This document shows positions 35,401 through 45,743 of a stretch of 64,000 nucleotides of DNA, one piece after another. Position 1 is the first letter of the stretch; each line of letters begins with the position of its first letter. A model generated the notes under the pieces. That model saw only the letters and a program-made list of their open reading frames with translations. It was not told the origin of the DNA and made no database searches. The stretch comes from Trichuris trichiura (Eukaryota; Nematoda; Enoplea; Trichinellida; Trichuridae): the NCBI GenBank assembly GCA_037903355.1, contig JBAJFE010000026.1, positions 124,001 to 188,000 of the forward strand. The letters are read 5' to 3'. Position numbers and translations under genes: made by a program.

Positions 35401-36931
35401 ACGTTAAGTAGCTTCCCGGAGACCATCTTCCTTACGTTAACGTTGGCGTCGTTTTTCAAGCTGCCTTTTGCCGGTTGGTGCAACGCAGCGCAAATAGGCA
35501 CCTACTTTCTCTTTATAGTCTTCCATCGCGCTGTTTGTTTTCTTCTCCTCCGCTTGCCGCAGTCTTTTCAAATCGCTAAAGGAACAATGGTTGGCGGGGG
35601 TACGCTCCTGAGCATCCTTTCCACCTTTGTCACTTACCTCATATTTGGAAGCGTACTTTTTTTATGGCTCGAATCGGACAGTCGTCGTACACTTGTAACT
35701 AGTTATGCAAATTTCCTAACCAACTTTACCGATCAACATAGCTGCTTGCCAGGTGAGCAGCTTGTAGCGGTAGTGGGACCACATTTTTGCATTTGCAATT
35801 CTTCTTTTCTCAAACGTTGCTTCTTTGCAGCCAAGGAAGTGGAGCAACTGATTGAAAGAGTGTCCGCTGCTGTGACCAAAGGAATCACCTTGCAAAATGC
35901 CAACTCGACCGAGTCCAGTTGGAACTTTGGTCAGTCGTTCTTCTTTTGCGGAACGCTGGTCAGCACCGTTGGTAAGGTTTTCAACGTTGCTTCGATTATT
36001 GTTTAAAGACAAAATTCCTCTCAGGTTATGGGCGCATTTCGCCCGTCACTTCGGCCGGCAAAGCTTTCACCATTTTCTACTGTCTCTTCGGCATACCGCT
36101 ATTCCTTGTACTACTATCGGCGTTTGTTGAACGTATTCGGGCTCCGGCCGTATGGCTATTTCACTTACTGTCCAGACGACTTGGCAATGCGATGCAAGAA
36201 TCTCGAATTCGTCTTCTTCATCTCTGCATTATAAGTGCAGCCATTTTGTTGTTTTTATTCATCGTACCGGCAGCCATCTTCGAGTCAATCGAGGAGGATT
36301 GGTCCTATTTGGACGCCTTTTATTACTGCTTCGTCTCTTTGACCACAATTGGTCTGGGCGACTACGTGCCTGGAGACAAGCCGACCCAAAAGTATCGCGA
36401 CTTGTACAAAATTATGACCACAGGTATCCATCTATCCATCTTAGTGTCTAAAACTAAACAACACTTCGTAACTTTGCGAGGTATGATCTTACCTTTCCTT
36501 AAATATAGGCAGCAGCTTCGTTCTGCTATCTGCAATTATCATTGCTCTTATCTCCACTTTCGATAAAGTTTAAATAGTTGAAGATAAATATGCAAATAAG
36601 ATGACAAGTCTGTCATAAATGTTCCCTTAGGCTATTTGTTGGTTGGCCTTGCTGGCATGATGTTGTTCCTGTCGGTGATATACGACGTGCCCGAATTGAA
36701 CTTTGGCCGTTTTCTAATTGACGACAGCGTCAGTCCCCACGAAAAAGACCGCCTAAGGACTAGCGTACGAATGAGCTATGTTTAGCATCTATTCATAAAT
36801 TGTCACTTTGACAGGATAGCGGCGGTCCCAGCTATACAAGACAAATTGACGAAGCGGAAGAGTATGGTGACTCTCCAGAAAGTCGACGTCCAATCGGGGA
36901 CGTCACTCGCGATAGTGATTATGGTTACTAG
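32492..36931 (+). CDS. Two-pore-domain potassium channel (K2P/TWK), two alternative first exons
   Basis: Common exons 35831-35971, 36025-36423, 36631-36764 and 36815-36931. They can be preceded by exon 1a (32492-32714) or exon 1b (35587-35752), both ending in phase 1 after a Ser-Cys pair; protein 337 or 318 residues. Each first exon supplies TM1 and the start of the extracellular cap (LLLVIYLMIGAAIFVVIEG in 1a; FVTYLIFGSVLFLWLES in 1b). The shared part has pore 1 STVGYGRI, TM2 FYCLFGIPLFLVLL, TM3 ILLFLFIVPAAIF, pore 2 TTIGLGDYVPG, and TM4 YLLVGLAGMMLFLSVIYDV. K2P subunits dimerise to form background potassium leak channels in the plasma membrane. The C-terminal tail is short and acidic with Ser/Tyr. 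Exon 1a could instead be the relic of a tandem second channel gene. Confidence 0.9.
32715..35586 (+). other. 2.9 kb between K2P exon 1a and exon 1b
   Basis: Begins GTAAGT followed by a CT dinucleotide run. No pore or TM exons occur here that would make exon 1a part of a separate complete channel. Contains probable promoter sequence for the 1b form; no other gene seen. Confidence 0.55.
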
Positions 36932-37260
36932 CGACAGACTTGTTACTTTTTTTGTAGCCAGAAAAGAAGGCTGGTCCGTCTCTATATATGGTATTGCTTG
37001 TCATTTACGTGGTAGCCTTTTCGCAGTCCTCTCTTTCTGTAAAAATGCTTTATGATCGCGTCACGTTTGCCAGCAATTGTGAGATGAAAAAAAAATTCAT
37101 ATCGTCATCATCATCATCCTAACATGCGCACAACTGTGAGGTAAACGACACATTGCCTGTTCGATGTACAGGTAGATTGAAGCGGATTGTGTTGTTGTCT
37201 TTGTTTAGCCGCTTTGACGGAAAAGTACCATTGGTGAAAGAGTCGTAAGCTCATTCGACT
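36932..37260. other. Short convergent gap after the K2P gene
   Basis: 329 bases holding two 3' UTRs; includes a short CAT/ATC repeat near 37100. No gene. Confidence 0.5.
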
Positions 37261-37774
37261 CTATAGACCTCTTCTGAACAATCGCATCATTCTTCTGCAG
37301 CGCGCTTGGTATTCACGGCGCATAGCGACAGCTGCAGCTTCCTTAAACAGACCAATCTTGTTCGTTTGGCAGACGCCAGTTTAAATAAGGTAAGATTTGT
37401 TCGATCGTGTTGAAAATTTCTCTTACCTGTCTAATTTGCCTGAGAGCTCGTAGGTACTGCGTGCGCAGCTGAACAGGTTGAATTCTCGCATTTCTTGTCC
37501 ATCTCATTTGAAAATCGGCCATTTCGGCAAGAGCTTCGCAGTGGTTGCGTCTGTTGGCAAACCTAGCCGGATCGTAGGGTCTATATCCTCCCGGAATGCT
37601 TGCTATTGCCTTTGAGATTATGTCTGAAAGTGAGATTAACATTCTTCCCTAAAGTTGTGCGCTTTTTAATATGCTCTCACCAAAAGTTCTGTCCGTAAAC
37701 ACGTCCGCATCCGCCTTGCACGTCAGCAGTAGCAGCAGTGGTAGAAGCAGGAGCACGGCAACCTTAGTGGCCAT
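37261..37774 (-). CDS. Small secreted Arg-rich protein, unrecognised
   Basis: Three exons, minus strand: 37774-37681, 37623-37427 and 37341-37261; 123 residues, phases consistent. The first 23 residues are a clear signal peptide (MATKVAVLLLLPLLLLLTC then KADA). The mature part is helical and rich in Arg, Gln and Ala with two cysteines, starting IPGGYRPYDPARF and ending MMRLFRRGL. The last splice uses CAG before GTAAGA and TTTAAG; without it the frame would read on for 28 residues to a stop at 37343, so a retained-intron form is possible. No known family is apparent. A role outside the cell follows from the signal peptide only. Confidence 0.62.
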
Positions 37775-38125
37775 CGAAATGAGAAAACGAATTGAGACTG
37801 ACTCGTTTATGCCGTCAACTGTTGAGTGTGAGAAAGAGTAGGACGTAGTGTTCTTAATCATTCCGGTTCGAGACGACCCCAAACTTGGAGAACAGCGCGC
37901 ATCGCCATCACCTACGACAACCGCCTCCGCGTGACAGATCGCGTACGTAATTCAGCGAAAAAAATAAAACCCGGTTTTATTAAGAAAATTTCGATGGCTG
38001 CCCCGCTTTTAGTGAGCGAACAAACCGGATATTGCGCAAGTTAAACTTGCTTGCCAGCGATGGTTACTTCTCATATCCATACATGTCTTTTTAGTTTAAC
38101 TAAGTTAACTGCATCTAAAGAGGAA
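37775..38125. other. Upstream region of the small secreted gene
   Basis: 350 bases between divergent starts; nothing recognised. Confidence 0.4.
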
Positions 38126-38468
38126 ATGCCTAATGATCAAATGGAATCACGTGTCGATCCCTCCACGCCTGCAGACTTTGAACGTGAATCGGGTTTGGCA
38201 TTTGTCCTTAACTCTAAGCGCGCAATTCAATTGATACGTTGAAATCATTATTAGACGTTTTCTTCTTTTAAGTACTATTTTGATCTTTTTTGTTCCCTAA
38301 TGCAATCGTCGCGGTCGTTCTGCCGTAATTGGTTTACTGTAATTTCCGTCTCCTTTTACTGACTTCTCGTCAAGTGTGTCCGGCATCTGCTTCACGCTGC
38401 TCCTACGCAAAGCTGTTTCGGCGAACACCATTCAATCTCTGATTACCCTATTCGACCTGGGTGCATAG
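38126..38468 (+). CDS. Candidate small gene, two coding-like blocks, unrecognised
   Basis: A block from ATG 38126 reads MPNDQMESRVDPSTPADFER and SGLAFVLNSKRAIQL before a stop at about 38240. A second block in 38380-38468 reads SGICFTLLLRKAVSANTIQS and ends LITLFDLGA then TAG. Both have natural-protein composition and the second looks membrane-associated, but I could not place a donor and acceptor in matching phase between them. Possible small membrane protein with an unrecognised splice, or chance. Confidence 0.28.
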
Positions 38469-40033
38469 AAGACCGGTTTGTTGAATATATCTTTTAGTCA
38501 TCGTCTGATCCGTCTCCTTATTGCTTTGTAAAAAAGGCGAACGAAACCCTAAGCCTCAAGAGACTCATGGTTTTGAACAGATAAGATGAAGCGTAAATCT
38601 TCCGTAACGATTAATTAACACTTAAGTTGCCCATTGATTGAATCATTTATGCCTTTTTAAAAAACCTTACCGCGTCTTTTGTCAATACGTAAGCAGTCGG
38701 TAGGAACGTTCCTCATTTTGACAGCAGTAATTTAAATACCTGGCATGTTTTCTATCGGTAGCATTTGTGCTGAGCGTTTAAGGTCGTCCATTACACTTTG
38801 AACTTTGTTTACAAGCTGACAGTTGCTTACGTCGCGTGACTTCGCGCTGTTTATCTATTTACAAAGTAGCAACTGGCTTTAAAGGTTTTCGTGTCAAAGA
38901 GTTCATTGCAACTCTCTTAGAATCTCGTGGGTGCAAATGGGCGGCCAACGAAGCGCTTAAACCTATTGAATTAATTCGTCGCTTCTCCTAAGAGAAGTCT
39001 ACTTCACTGCTAAAGAAGGAAAAGCAGCTAAAATCAATGTTGCACATTTCTACAGATGACGCTAGTGGCAAATTTTGAGAAATTCTTGCCAACTTTTTCT
39101 CTCGCGAATCAACCACATCTTATCTCTTCGTATAAGGCAAGTTGCATCATAGGATGATCTTAGCTAAATCGATGGAATGGAATTTGACTTATACTAAAAA
39201 TTCCCCTTGTTAGCGCGATCAATCAGTACACTTTACTTTGCTGACTAGAATCGAGTCATTTCGAAGTGCTTTACGTCCATTTAAAAGGGTAATTAGCATA
39301 GAAGCAAATACAGCCAGCCCCGCATGGCATGTTTTGCACGAGACGCCTACGTAATCGAAAACGTTTTAAGAATACATTAACCTTACTGGCATTACGGTTA
39401 TGACAGTAGGCGCCTATTTCTGGTTTAAAAAAAGTACTTCATTTAAGCATTACGATATGCTTTGAAAATGTTATGTAAGGTTTAACTTCTTTCGTTTTCG
39501 CTAATTTGTTCTAATTGCGACATTTTCCTTACAGGCAGCTCACGTCGACATTTCAGCTTAGACGAATCTGTCGCTTTTAGCAACTTCATATAGTATTGAT
39601 GAATAGCTTTAGCATCACCTGTCGATCCTGTTCATGGCCTTTGTATAGAGTAATCTATTCGCATAGCCTATCTATTCCATTTGCTTAATTGATTTTAGGC
39701 GGCCAAAGCAAAGAAGACGACGAGTGCTCAAGCACGAAATGCATTGTCATTATAAAAGCAGCGCTTTCTCGTGCAGCACCGTTAAGGCAGCAGAGAGTGA
39801 ATGCGAACACAACGGATATTTGAAATCGCTACAATTTTCCTACCGCTGTTCGACGACGTCTCCGTTGATGGTGCTAAGAGGAGTTTCAGAGTTGGACGCA
39901 ACTGCGACAGCCGCTGACAAAAGAGTCCATCAGTCAAAAACGCCCTGAAAATATTGAAGTTATTTAAGCCGAATTGTCAAGACAACTTTTGCCGCAGGCG
40001 CGGAGGATACTTTCGTAGCGGCGTTGTTGTAAA
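38469..40033. other. Intergenic stretch before the globin gene
   Basis: About 1.57 kb. A run of open frame at 39700-39948 has no start context or partner exon. Probably promoter and 5' UTR of the globin gene. Confidence 0.45.
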
Positions 40034-40729
40034 ATGGGCGCCAAAATGTGCGGATTCCGCCGGACCGCCTACTTTTCATCTTCGCTCATAGACAAAATGG
40101 AAGCGAACTCCGCGAATGGGGAAAACTTTGAAATAGTTCAGCCTGAGTTTACGGCCAAAGAATTCGCCATAGCGGAACTTACGTGGGCGAAGTTGAAAGT
40201 TCGCTTTAACAATCAAGTCGGTATGGAAATTTTTCGTCAAATATTCGGCAGCTGTCCCGAAGTGAAGGATCTTTTCGGCTTGCAAAACAAGGAAGATCAA
40301 AAAGCGTTATGCGACCAACGAATGGCTCGACATACGGCCATATTCCAAGTAAGGCCATCGCCTTTGTTCGCTTCGTATCCGAAGCGTAAAAAAGTTGCCA
40401 TTTCTTTTTAGGATATAATCGAATTGTTAATTGTTGACCTGTCGCAAAGGAGCGACTCGTTGACTCAGTCGTTGATCACACTCGGTGCGCAGCATTGGTT
40501 TTTCACGCAGCGCGGATTTCGTCCAGAATTTTGGGTTATCTTTGGCAATACGTTGGTCAACTTGATTCGATCGCTTCCGCTAAGCCTATCCCAACGATAT
40601 TTGGCCAGACGTACGTGGATCAAACTGATCGTATACTTACTCGACTGCGTCATGTTGGGCTATTTCCAACAAATGAACGAAGTGGTCGTCGATCCTGCAC
40701 TATTGCCGCCAAAGCGGGAAAGTGCCTAA
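40034..40729 (+). CDS. Globin with potential N-terminal acylation motif
   Basis: Two exons, 40034-40348 and 40412-40729, give 210 residues. The globin fold starts near residue 43: FAIAELTWAKLKVRFNN for helix A, IFGSCPEVKDLFG holding the CD1 Phe, a distal-position His in MARHTAIFQ, the proximal His in LGAQHWFF 33 residues later, and helix H in WIKLIVYLLDCVMLGYF. Both haem-contact histidines are in place, so haem binding is expected. The N-terminus MGAKMCGF puts Gly at 2 and Cys at 6, as in membrane-attached, acylated globins; this is suggestive only, since position 6 is not Ser or Thr. The single intron falls in the E helix, a position common in nerve-type and nematode globins. Function (oxygen, redox or NO chemistry) cannot be told from sequence. 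Confidence 0.92.
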
Positions 40730-41450
40730 CTTCTTCGCTTCCATTCGCATTACTCTTTGGAAGAGTTCGCCTTTTTCAGGCTTTGTCTTGTGCAGCACAT
40801 TAAAGTAAGTCTGGCACGTAATACTTTTGCTCTTGTCCTTTGCAATATCTAATATGAGCTGTTGCTGCCACTGCTGCGATAGCACGCACGTGCTCAACTA
40901 ATAGGTAATATCTGAGCTTAAAGATATGGACGTCTGTTTTAACGACTGACGCTTAGACGAAATACGCAGCGCCGTCGCTTCGCCTGTATTCTTTTAAACT
41001 AATAGTACTCAAGCTCTTCCTTCTCGTGTCGCCAAAAGAAAGTAATGAAAGCCGTATCTCTTTGTTGAGCTGCGTTTGAAACAAATCGTTTCAATTTCTT
41101 TTCCGCTCGTCATTGCACGTAAAAAAGATAAGCCCATTGATCACTGCAACGTACGTTAAACCCCTGAACATGCAAATAGGTGGGAGAGCAGTTGTTATTA
41201 TTCTCGCGTCCCCAAAACCGGGAAGCAAAGACAAGCAGTATTTGCTCCATCCAACGTTGTTTCGTCAATAGGCGCGAGAAACATTGCTGTCAAAAAAAAC
41301 ACAGCGCGCTCTCTCTTTCTCTCTTAGATAGGCAAGTGTGAAACGGAAGGCACTGATTTCAGCTCCATTTGGGAGGAAGGTCTACGCTTGAAAAATTGCC
41401 TTAGGTAAAGGGAACTTTTGCGTCGAACCGCTGGAAAAAGATTGGCGCCA
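40730..41450. other. Convergent gap between globin and TRPV stops
   Basis: 721 bases with two 3' ends and a CT-rich run near 41311-41325. No gene recognised. Confidence 0.5.
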
Positions 41451-44400
41451 TCAAACGTCTTCGACCGCTCCTTTGGCATCCGTCGTTGCGACTTTATCGT
41501 TTCGACAGCTAACTTTGAAATTGATTAAAAGTAGACAATGGCGAAATGACCCCCTTTTTAACATTGCCTTACCGTTAGCTGCTGACGGAGTTGTTTGCTC
41601 CTCCATTTCCCTGTACATTGTTTGATGCACTGCGGCGGGAGGCGTCAACGAGCTGTTATCAGTCATGATCGCCGCCGGCGGCGGCGGCTCACCACCACTT
41701 ATGGAGCTTCTTGCGTACGATACGTGGTTCGAATTGGCCATCATCAACTCCTGCTCAAATTCTTCAACCCTTTCCCTGGTTTCCATAGTGCTTTGCGATC
41801 GTCTTTCGCCTTGCTTCCAATCTTTGTACTTTGCCCACGTTCCGCTCCACAGCAGGTTTCTGGTTTCTTCGGGACCCTTCTCGCGGTGTATTTCAACAAA
41901 CCGCTTGAACAGCTTCTGCAAAAGGAGATAAGATAACACGCGCACGCGACTTTGGAGTTGCACGTTTACCTTCCAGTTGTACATGGCCAGTTTGCGCTGC
42001 TGCGCTTTGGTCTTGCGAAATTGCTTGATCACCATGAGACCGCGCTTCTCCAAGCCGCTATCCCTTTCGACGCCTAAGCTGACCGAATACTTGTTTTGAA
42101 AATGGGCCAACTTTTCCTTGTTGTAATAACGTTCGAGGCGAATTACCATTTCGGCAAGCTGTCAACGGATAGCCTAAGAGGCGACAATATCGTCGAAGAC
42201 AAACCTGAAAGCGCCATGCCTTTTCCGCCTCTTTGATTATCGTCGTGTACGTGTTGCCCATCATAGCCAGCAACATGTTGATAAGCATAATTGGCATAAT
42301 CACCAAATAAATGATAAAGAGTATCTTCATCAGTACTGTGTAATGAGAACACTCAAGCAGCTCATACTGAAAATAAGATACCGTTCATAGCGAGTCGTCA
42401 TCGTCGTTACTATTAGTTCATCACCTCGTATCCGCCAAATGCCGCTTTGAATAAGGTCAGAACAGTTTCTCCGTAGGTGTCGTAAGAAGATTTCTTATCG
42501 CCTACGTCGCAGTAGGCCATTGCTCGCAACTCCATCATATTCTGACCAAGCTGATTGAACACTGTACAAAATGAGAACAGACGCGACCATCATTTCAATG
42601 TTATATACCGACGCTCTTACCCAATGCAAAAGCGAGCAAGAAAACGGCGGAAAGAAGGCCGAAACGCATCATGTCTCCCGTTATCATGTTGTAAATGATA
42701 TGAACGAACGGTCCGGTAAGAATGGAAGCTCTGCAATGAAGGTGCGAGGTTGAAAAAAAAAGAGAAGCGGGAAAAAATAAGAAACAACTACCGAGCAACA
42801 AACAACAGCATTAACCAGGATCCGGGGGCGACAATTACCAAGAGCACCTCTTCAACATCAGAATAGCCAAGCAGTCGACAAGGAATGCAACAGATGACCA
42901 GAAAATTTTCAATTAGAAACAGCAACTGGTCAAATGAGTTCAACTAGAATTTTTTGACGCTTTACATGTTTACGAAATTAGTCTATGCCGCCAGACTGAC
43001 CAAAGAAACTATGTACCGCGTGAATCCCTGCATCATTATTTCCGCAAAACTCTGGTAGATAATAAACAAAAGACTGCCAACTATTGTGCATGTTTCAACT
43101 ACGGCTCGACAGATTCCATCGAAGCCCTGATAGTCCCACAATGATTCGTTCGCTGGACGAAGGTAAATTGATATGGACATAAAGAACAGATAGATGACCA
43201 AAAAAGCTGTCCAGATGATCAAATGTTTCTTAACAAGGAAAATGTGATCAACTTAAGAACATCCAAGCTAACTTGTAAAAGCTACCCATCCATAGACTGT
43301 CCATTTGTCCGCCAAAAGCCGTTGTACCACGTCGCTTTGCACCATTGCCATGTGATCTGGAGTGCTTCCTTTTATGATGGTCATTAGAGCGGAATCCCAA
43401 TCTGTAATTTTAAAAGTCACCTACAACGTTAGGCGACAGCTTGAATGCAAAGTTTACTTGTTGATCCGTCTGCGTTGATCGTATCGAGGGCAGTCAGCGG
43501 ATACGCAGAAACGGTAATGTCTGAGAAACGCCAGAATTCCTAAAAGTCGCTTCTCCAATAAATAATACTGAACCGATAAGCGCCAGTCGCTTACCACTCC
43601 TGACAGCTCCAACATTTCCTCAAAAATTTCCTTTCTACCCAACTTGGTGGCCAAAGCCAACGGGGTGCAACCAATGGCGTTAACGACGTTGACATCGGCT
43701 GGCTGATTGGAATGTCTAACAGCGTACGTGTACATTGCCTACAAAAGGTTTACAAAAACAGGAACAACGAACAATTTCGGCAGACGAGCCGCCGGAAAGG
43801 GACAAACTTACTATACTGTTGTGAATAACGCACATGTGAAGTACCGTATTCCCAAAAGAATCTTGAGCATTTGGATTGGCGCCAAAGTCGATGAGCGCAT
43901 CGTAGATATCTTTGTTGCCAAAACTGGCGGCAAATGCCAGCGGATATTCGCCAAAGTAGGCCAGACCTAAGAGAAGCGCGTAAAAACAATGAAGACCCAA
44001 CGGCGGATACTGTCCTTTCAAACTGGAAGGTTGGAAGGCACTGGCTAAACTTTATCAGCGAATACCTGCGTGGAACGACAATACATTTTCAATCGATAAT
44101 AGCCGAGAGTCACCCCTCCTCCTCAACGAGATTCTAAGAACTTGGAAAGAGCAAGTATTAAGCACGCCCTTTTGCGCAGCGAAAGCCGGAACTAGTGCAC
44201 GGAAAACAATGACGGTCTGTTAAGTAAACAATAGCTTCTCCATGCAGATAAGACATAAGAGTTGAAGTCAAATTAGAACGAATTTTAGCATACATAAATT
44301 TAGAGTAAAAATGGAGCAGCAAAAAAAGTTGAAGGATCGATATTAAGACTTAAATTTCATTGGTAGGTACTCACCATCGCTGTCCGCTATTTCATTACTT

Positions 44401-45743
44401 GATTCATATTTGGTCCCGTACTTGCTTGGCCAGAAAAAGCGACCAGTAGTTCGCTGCGTCGACTTGGCGCCGCATTCGAGTAGAAGGCACACAGTTGCGT
44501 AGTCATTGTGCAAAATGGCCAAATGCAGGCAACTCTGCCCTGAACAATCGTGGAAACAATGGAAGAGAAAAGAATGGAAAAGCTTTGCAACCTACCGAAC
44601 ATTTCCTCGTCCTCGTAAAGATCGAGGGACAAGGTTGGATATTCGCAGAGCAATATGCGGGCAATCTCCGTGCTCTTCGCATCGTTGCTTGCCAACAAAA
44701 GGTGCAGCAATGTTTCGCCCCTTACCTGAAATGAAACGAGACGCAATCGATTGTCGCCAGTTCCATCAGTCAATGCGCACTCCTCGACGGTTGAGCTTCC
44801 ATTGAGCTGGGTGCTCATGGAATTGGATCGTCTTCATAATTTCCAAATCCTTGTCGTCGCGATCAACATTTTCGCTCAGGTTAGTGCGCTAAAAACGAGA
44901 ATACAACCTTAAAGATTTCAAACAAAAGTAGGGAACCTATTTGTCACTTCATAGCAGCCCTGAGGGGTAGAGAAATCTTCAAAAACAAATCGTACCCATA
45001 CAAGCGCTTAAACGCATAGGATTCTACAGTTTATATTTGGACATTTAACTATGCTATTCTACAAAGGCGCGAAGAAATCACATACCAATTAGCTAACTCG
45101 GTATTCATTGTTGCTAGACATTCACGAAAAAGAACACATGCAGCATTAGAAGGGAATATGATTGGCCTGTTTCAAATTTAAATTAAAGATTTTCAGGATG
45201 AAAGAAAGTACCGTAGCATACTGCTGACGATGCAGAATATACGCATTAACATGTGTTTACGATAGCGTCACAGCATGCAAATTTCTATTTTCAAACTTCG
45301 TTTTGCTAATAAAAGCAACACTACCTAAAGAGGACATTTTATTTCTCAGACTTGTTAAATTGATGAATATTTAATTTGGTTTACACTTAACTCAAAGTAA
45401 GGTGGATATAAAATATTACCATGAATTTTCTCCACTTTATGTAGTCACTCTCGCGCACCGTCTCCGGCCGGACACCGTCGTTGTACAACATGGGCACTAC
45501 CTTTTCGGCGGCGAAACGGAGCACGCCTTCGCGCCCTTCTTGCTCGAAAACTTCGATTAGAGATCCGGCTGAATGAGCAGACAATGTTGTAAAGTAGGTG
45601 GCCGCATAGCTGCGGCGATACTTACGCTTTTTACGCTGCAACCATTTGTAAATGTTGTTCCGTTCGACTTCGCGCGAAACGTTAGTCCATTTTCCATCCG
45701 GATCATATGGTGTACGGTCATGGCGTCTCCAGAAGAACCTCAT
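41451..45743 (-). CDS. TRPV cation channel, OSM-9/Inactive type
   Basis: Seventeen exons, minus strand: 45743-45626, 45568-45420, 44888-44781, 44725-44596, 44539-44375, 43966-43812, 43738-43595, 43539-43458, 43401-43286, 43228-43001, 42925-42792, 42730-42621, 42561-42425, 42366-42205, 42158-41970, 41915-41573 and 41512-41451; 843 residues. The N-terminal half has ankyrin repeats: [53 protein letters not shown] and [15 protein letters not shown]. Then come [14 protein letters not shown], six TM segments, a pore ending [11 protein letters not shown], and helix 6 with [20 protein letters not shown] followed by the TRP-box-like EKAWRFQ. This subgroup forms sensory non-selective cation channels in nematode and insect cilia. 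Two donors are weak (GTGCGC at 44780, GTCAGT at 43000), so those boundaries are less sure. The start is the first ATG after an in-frame stop; an upstream exon is possible. Confidence 0.93.

Noticed and set aside
39724..39948. 74-residue open frame upstream of globin, possible extra 5' exon
   Set aside because: No donor linking it to the globin start, which has its own ATG with an acylation-type N-terminus.
41454..41573. Read-through version of the last TRPV exon without the final 61-nt splice
   Set aside because: Both versions stay in frame; the GTAAGG donor favours splicing, but a retained form was not excluded.
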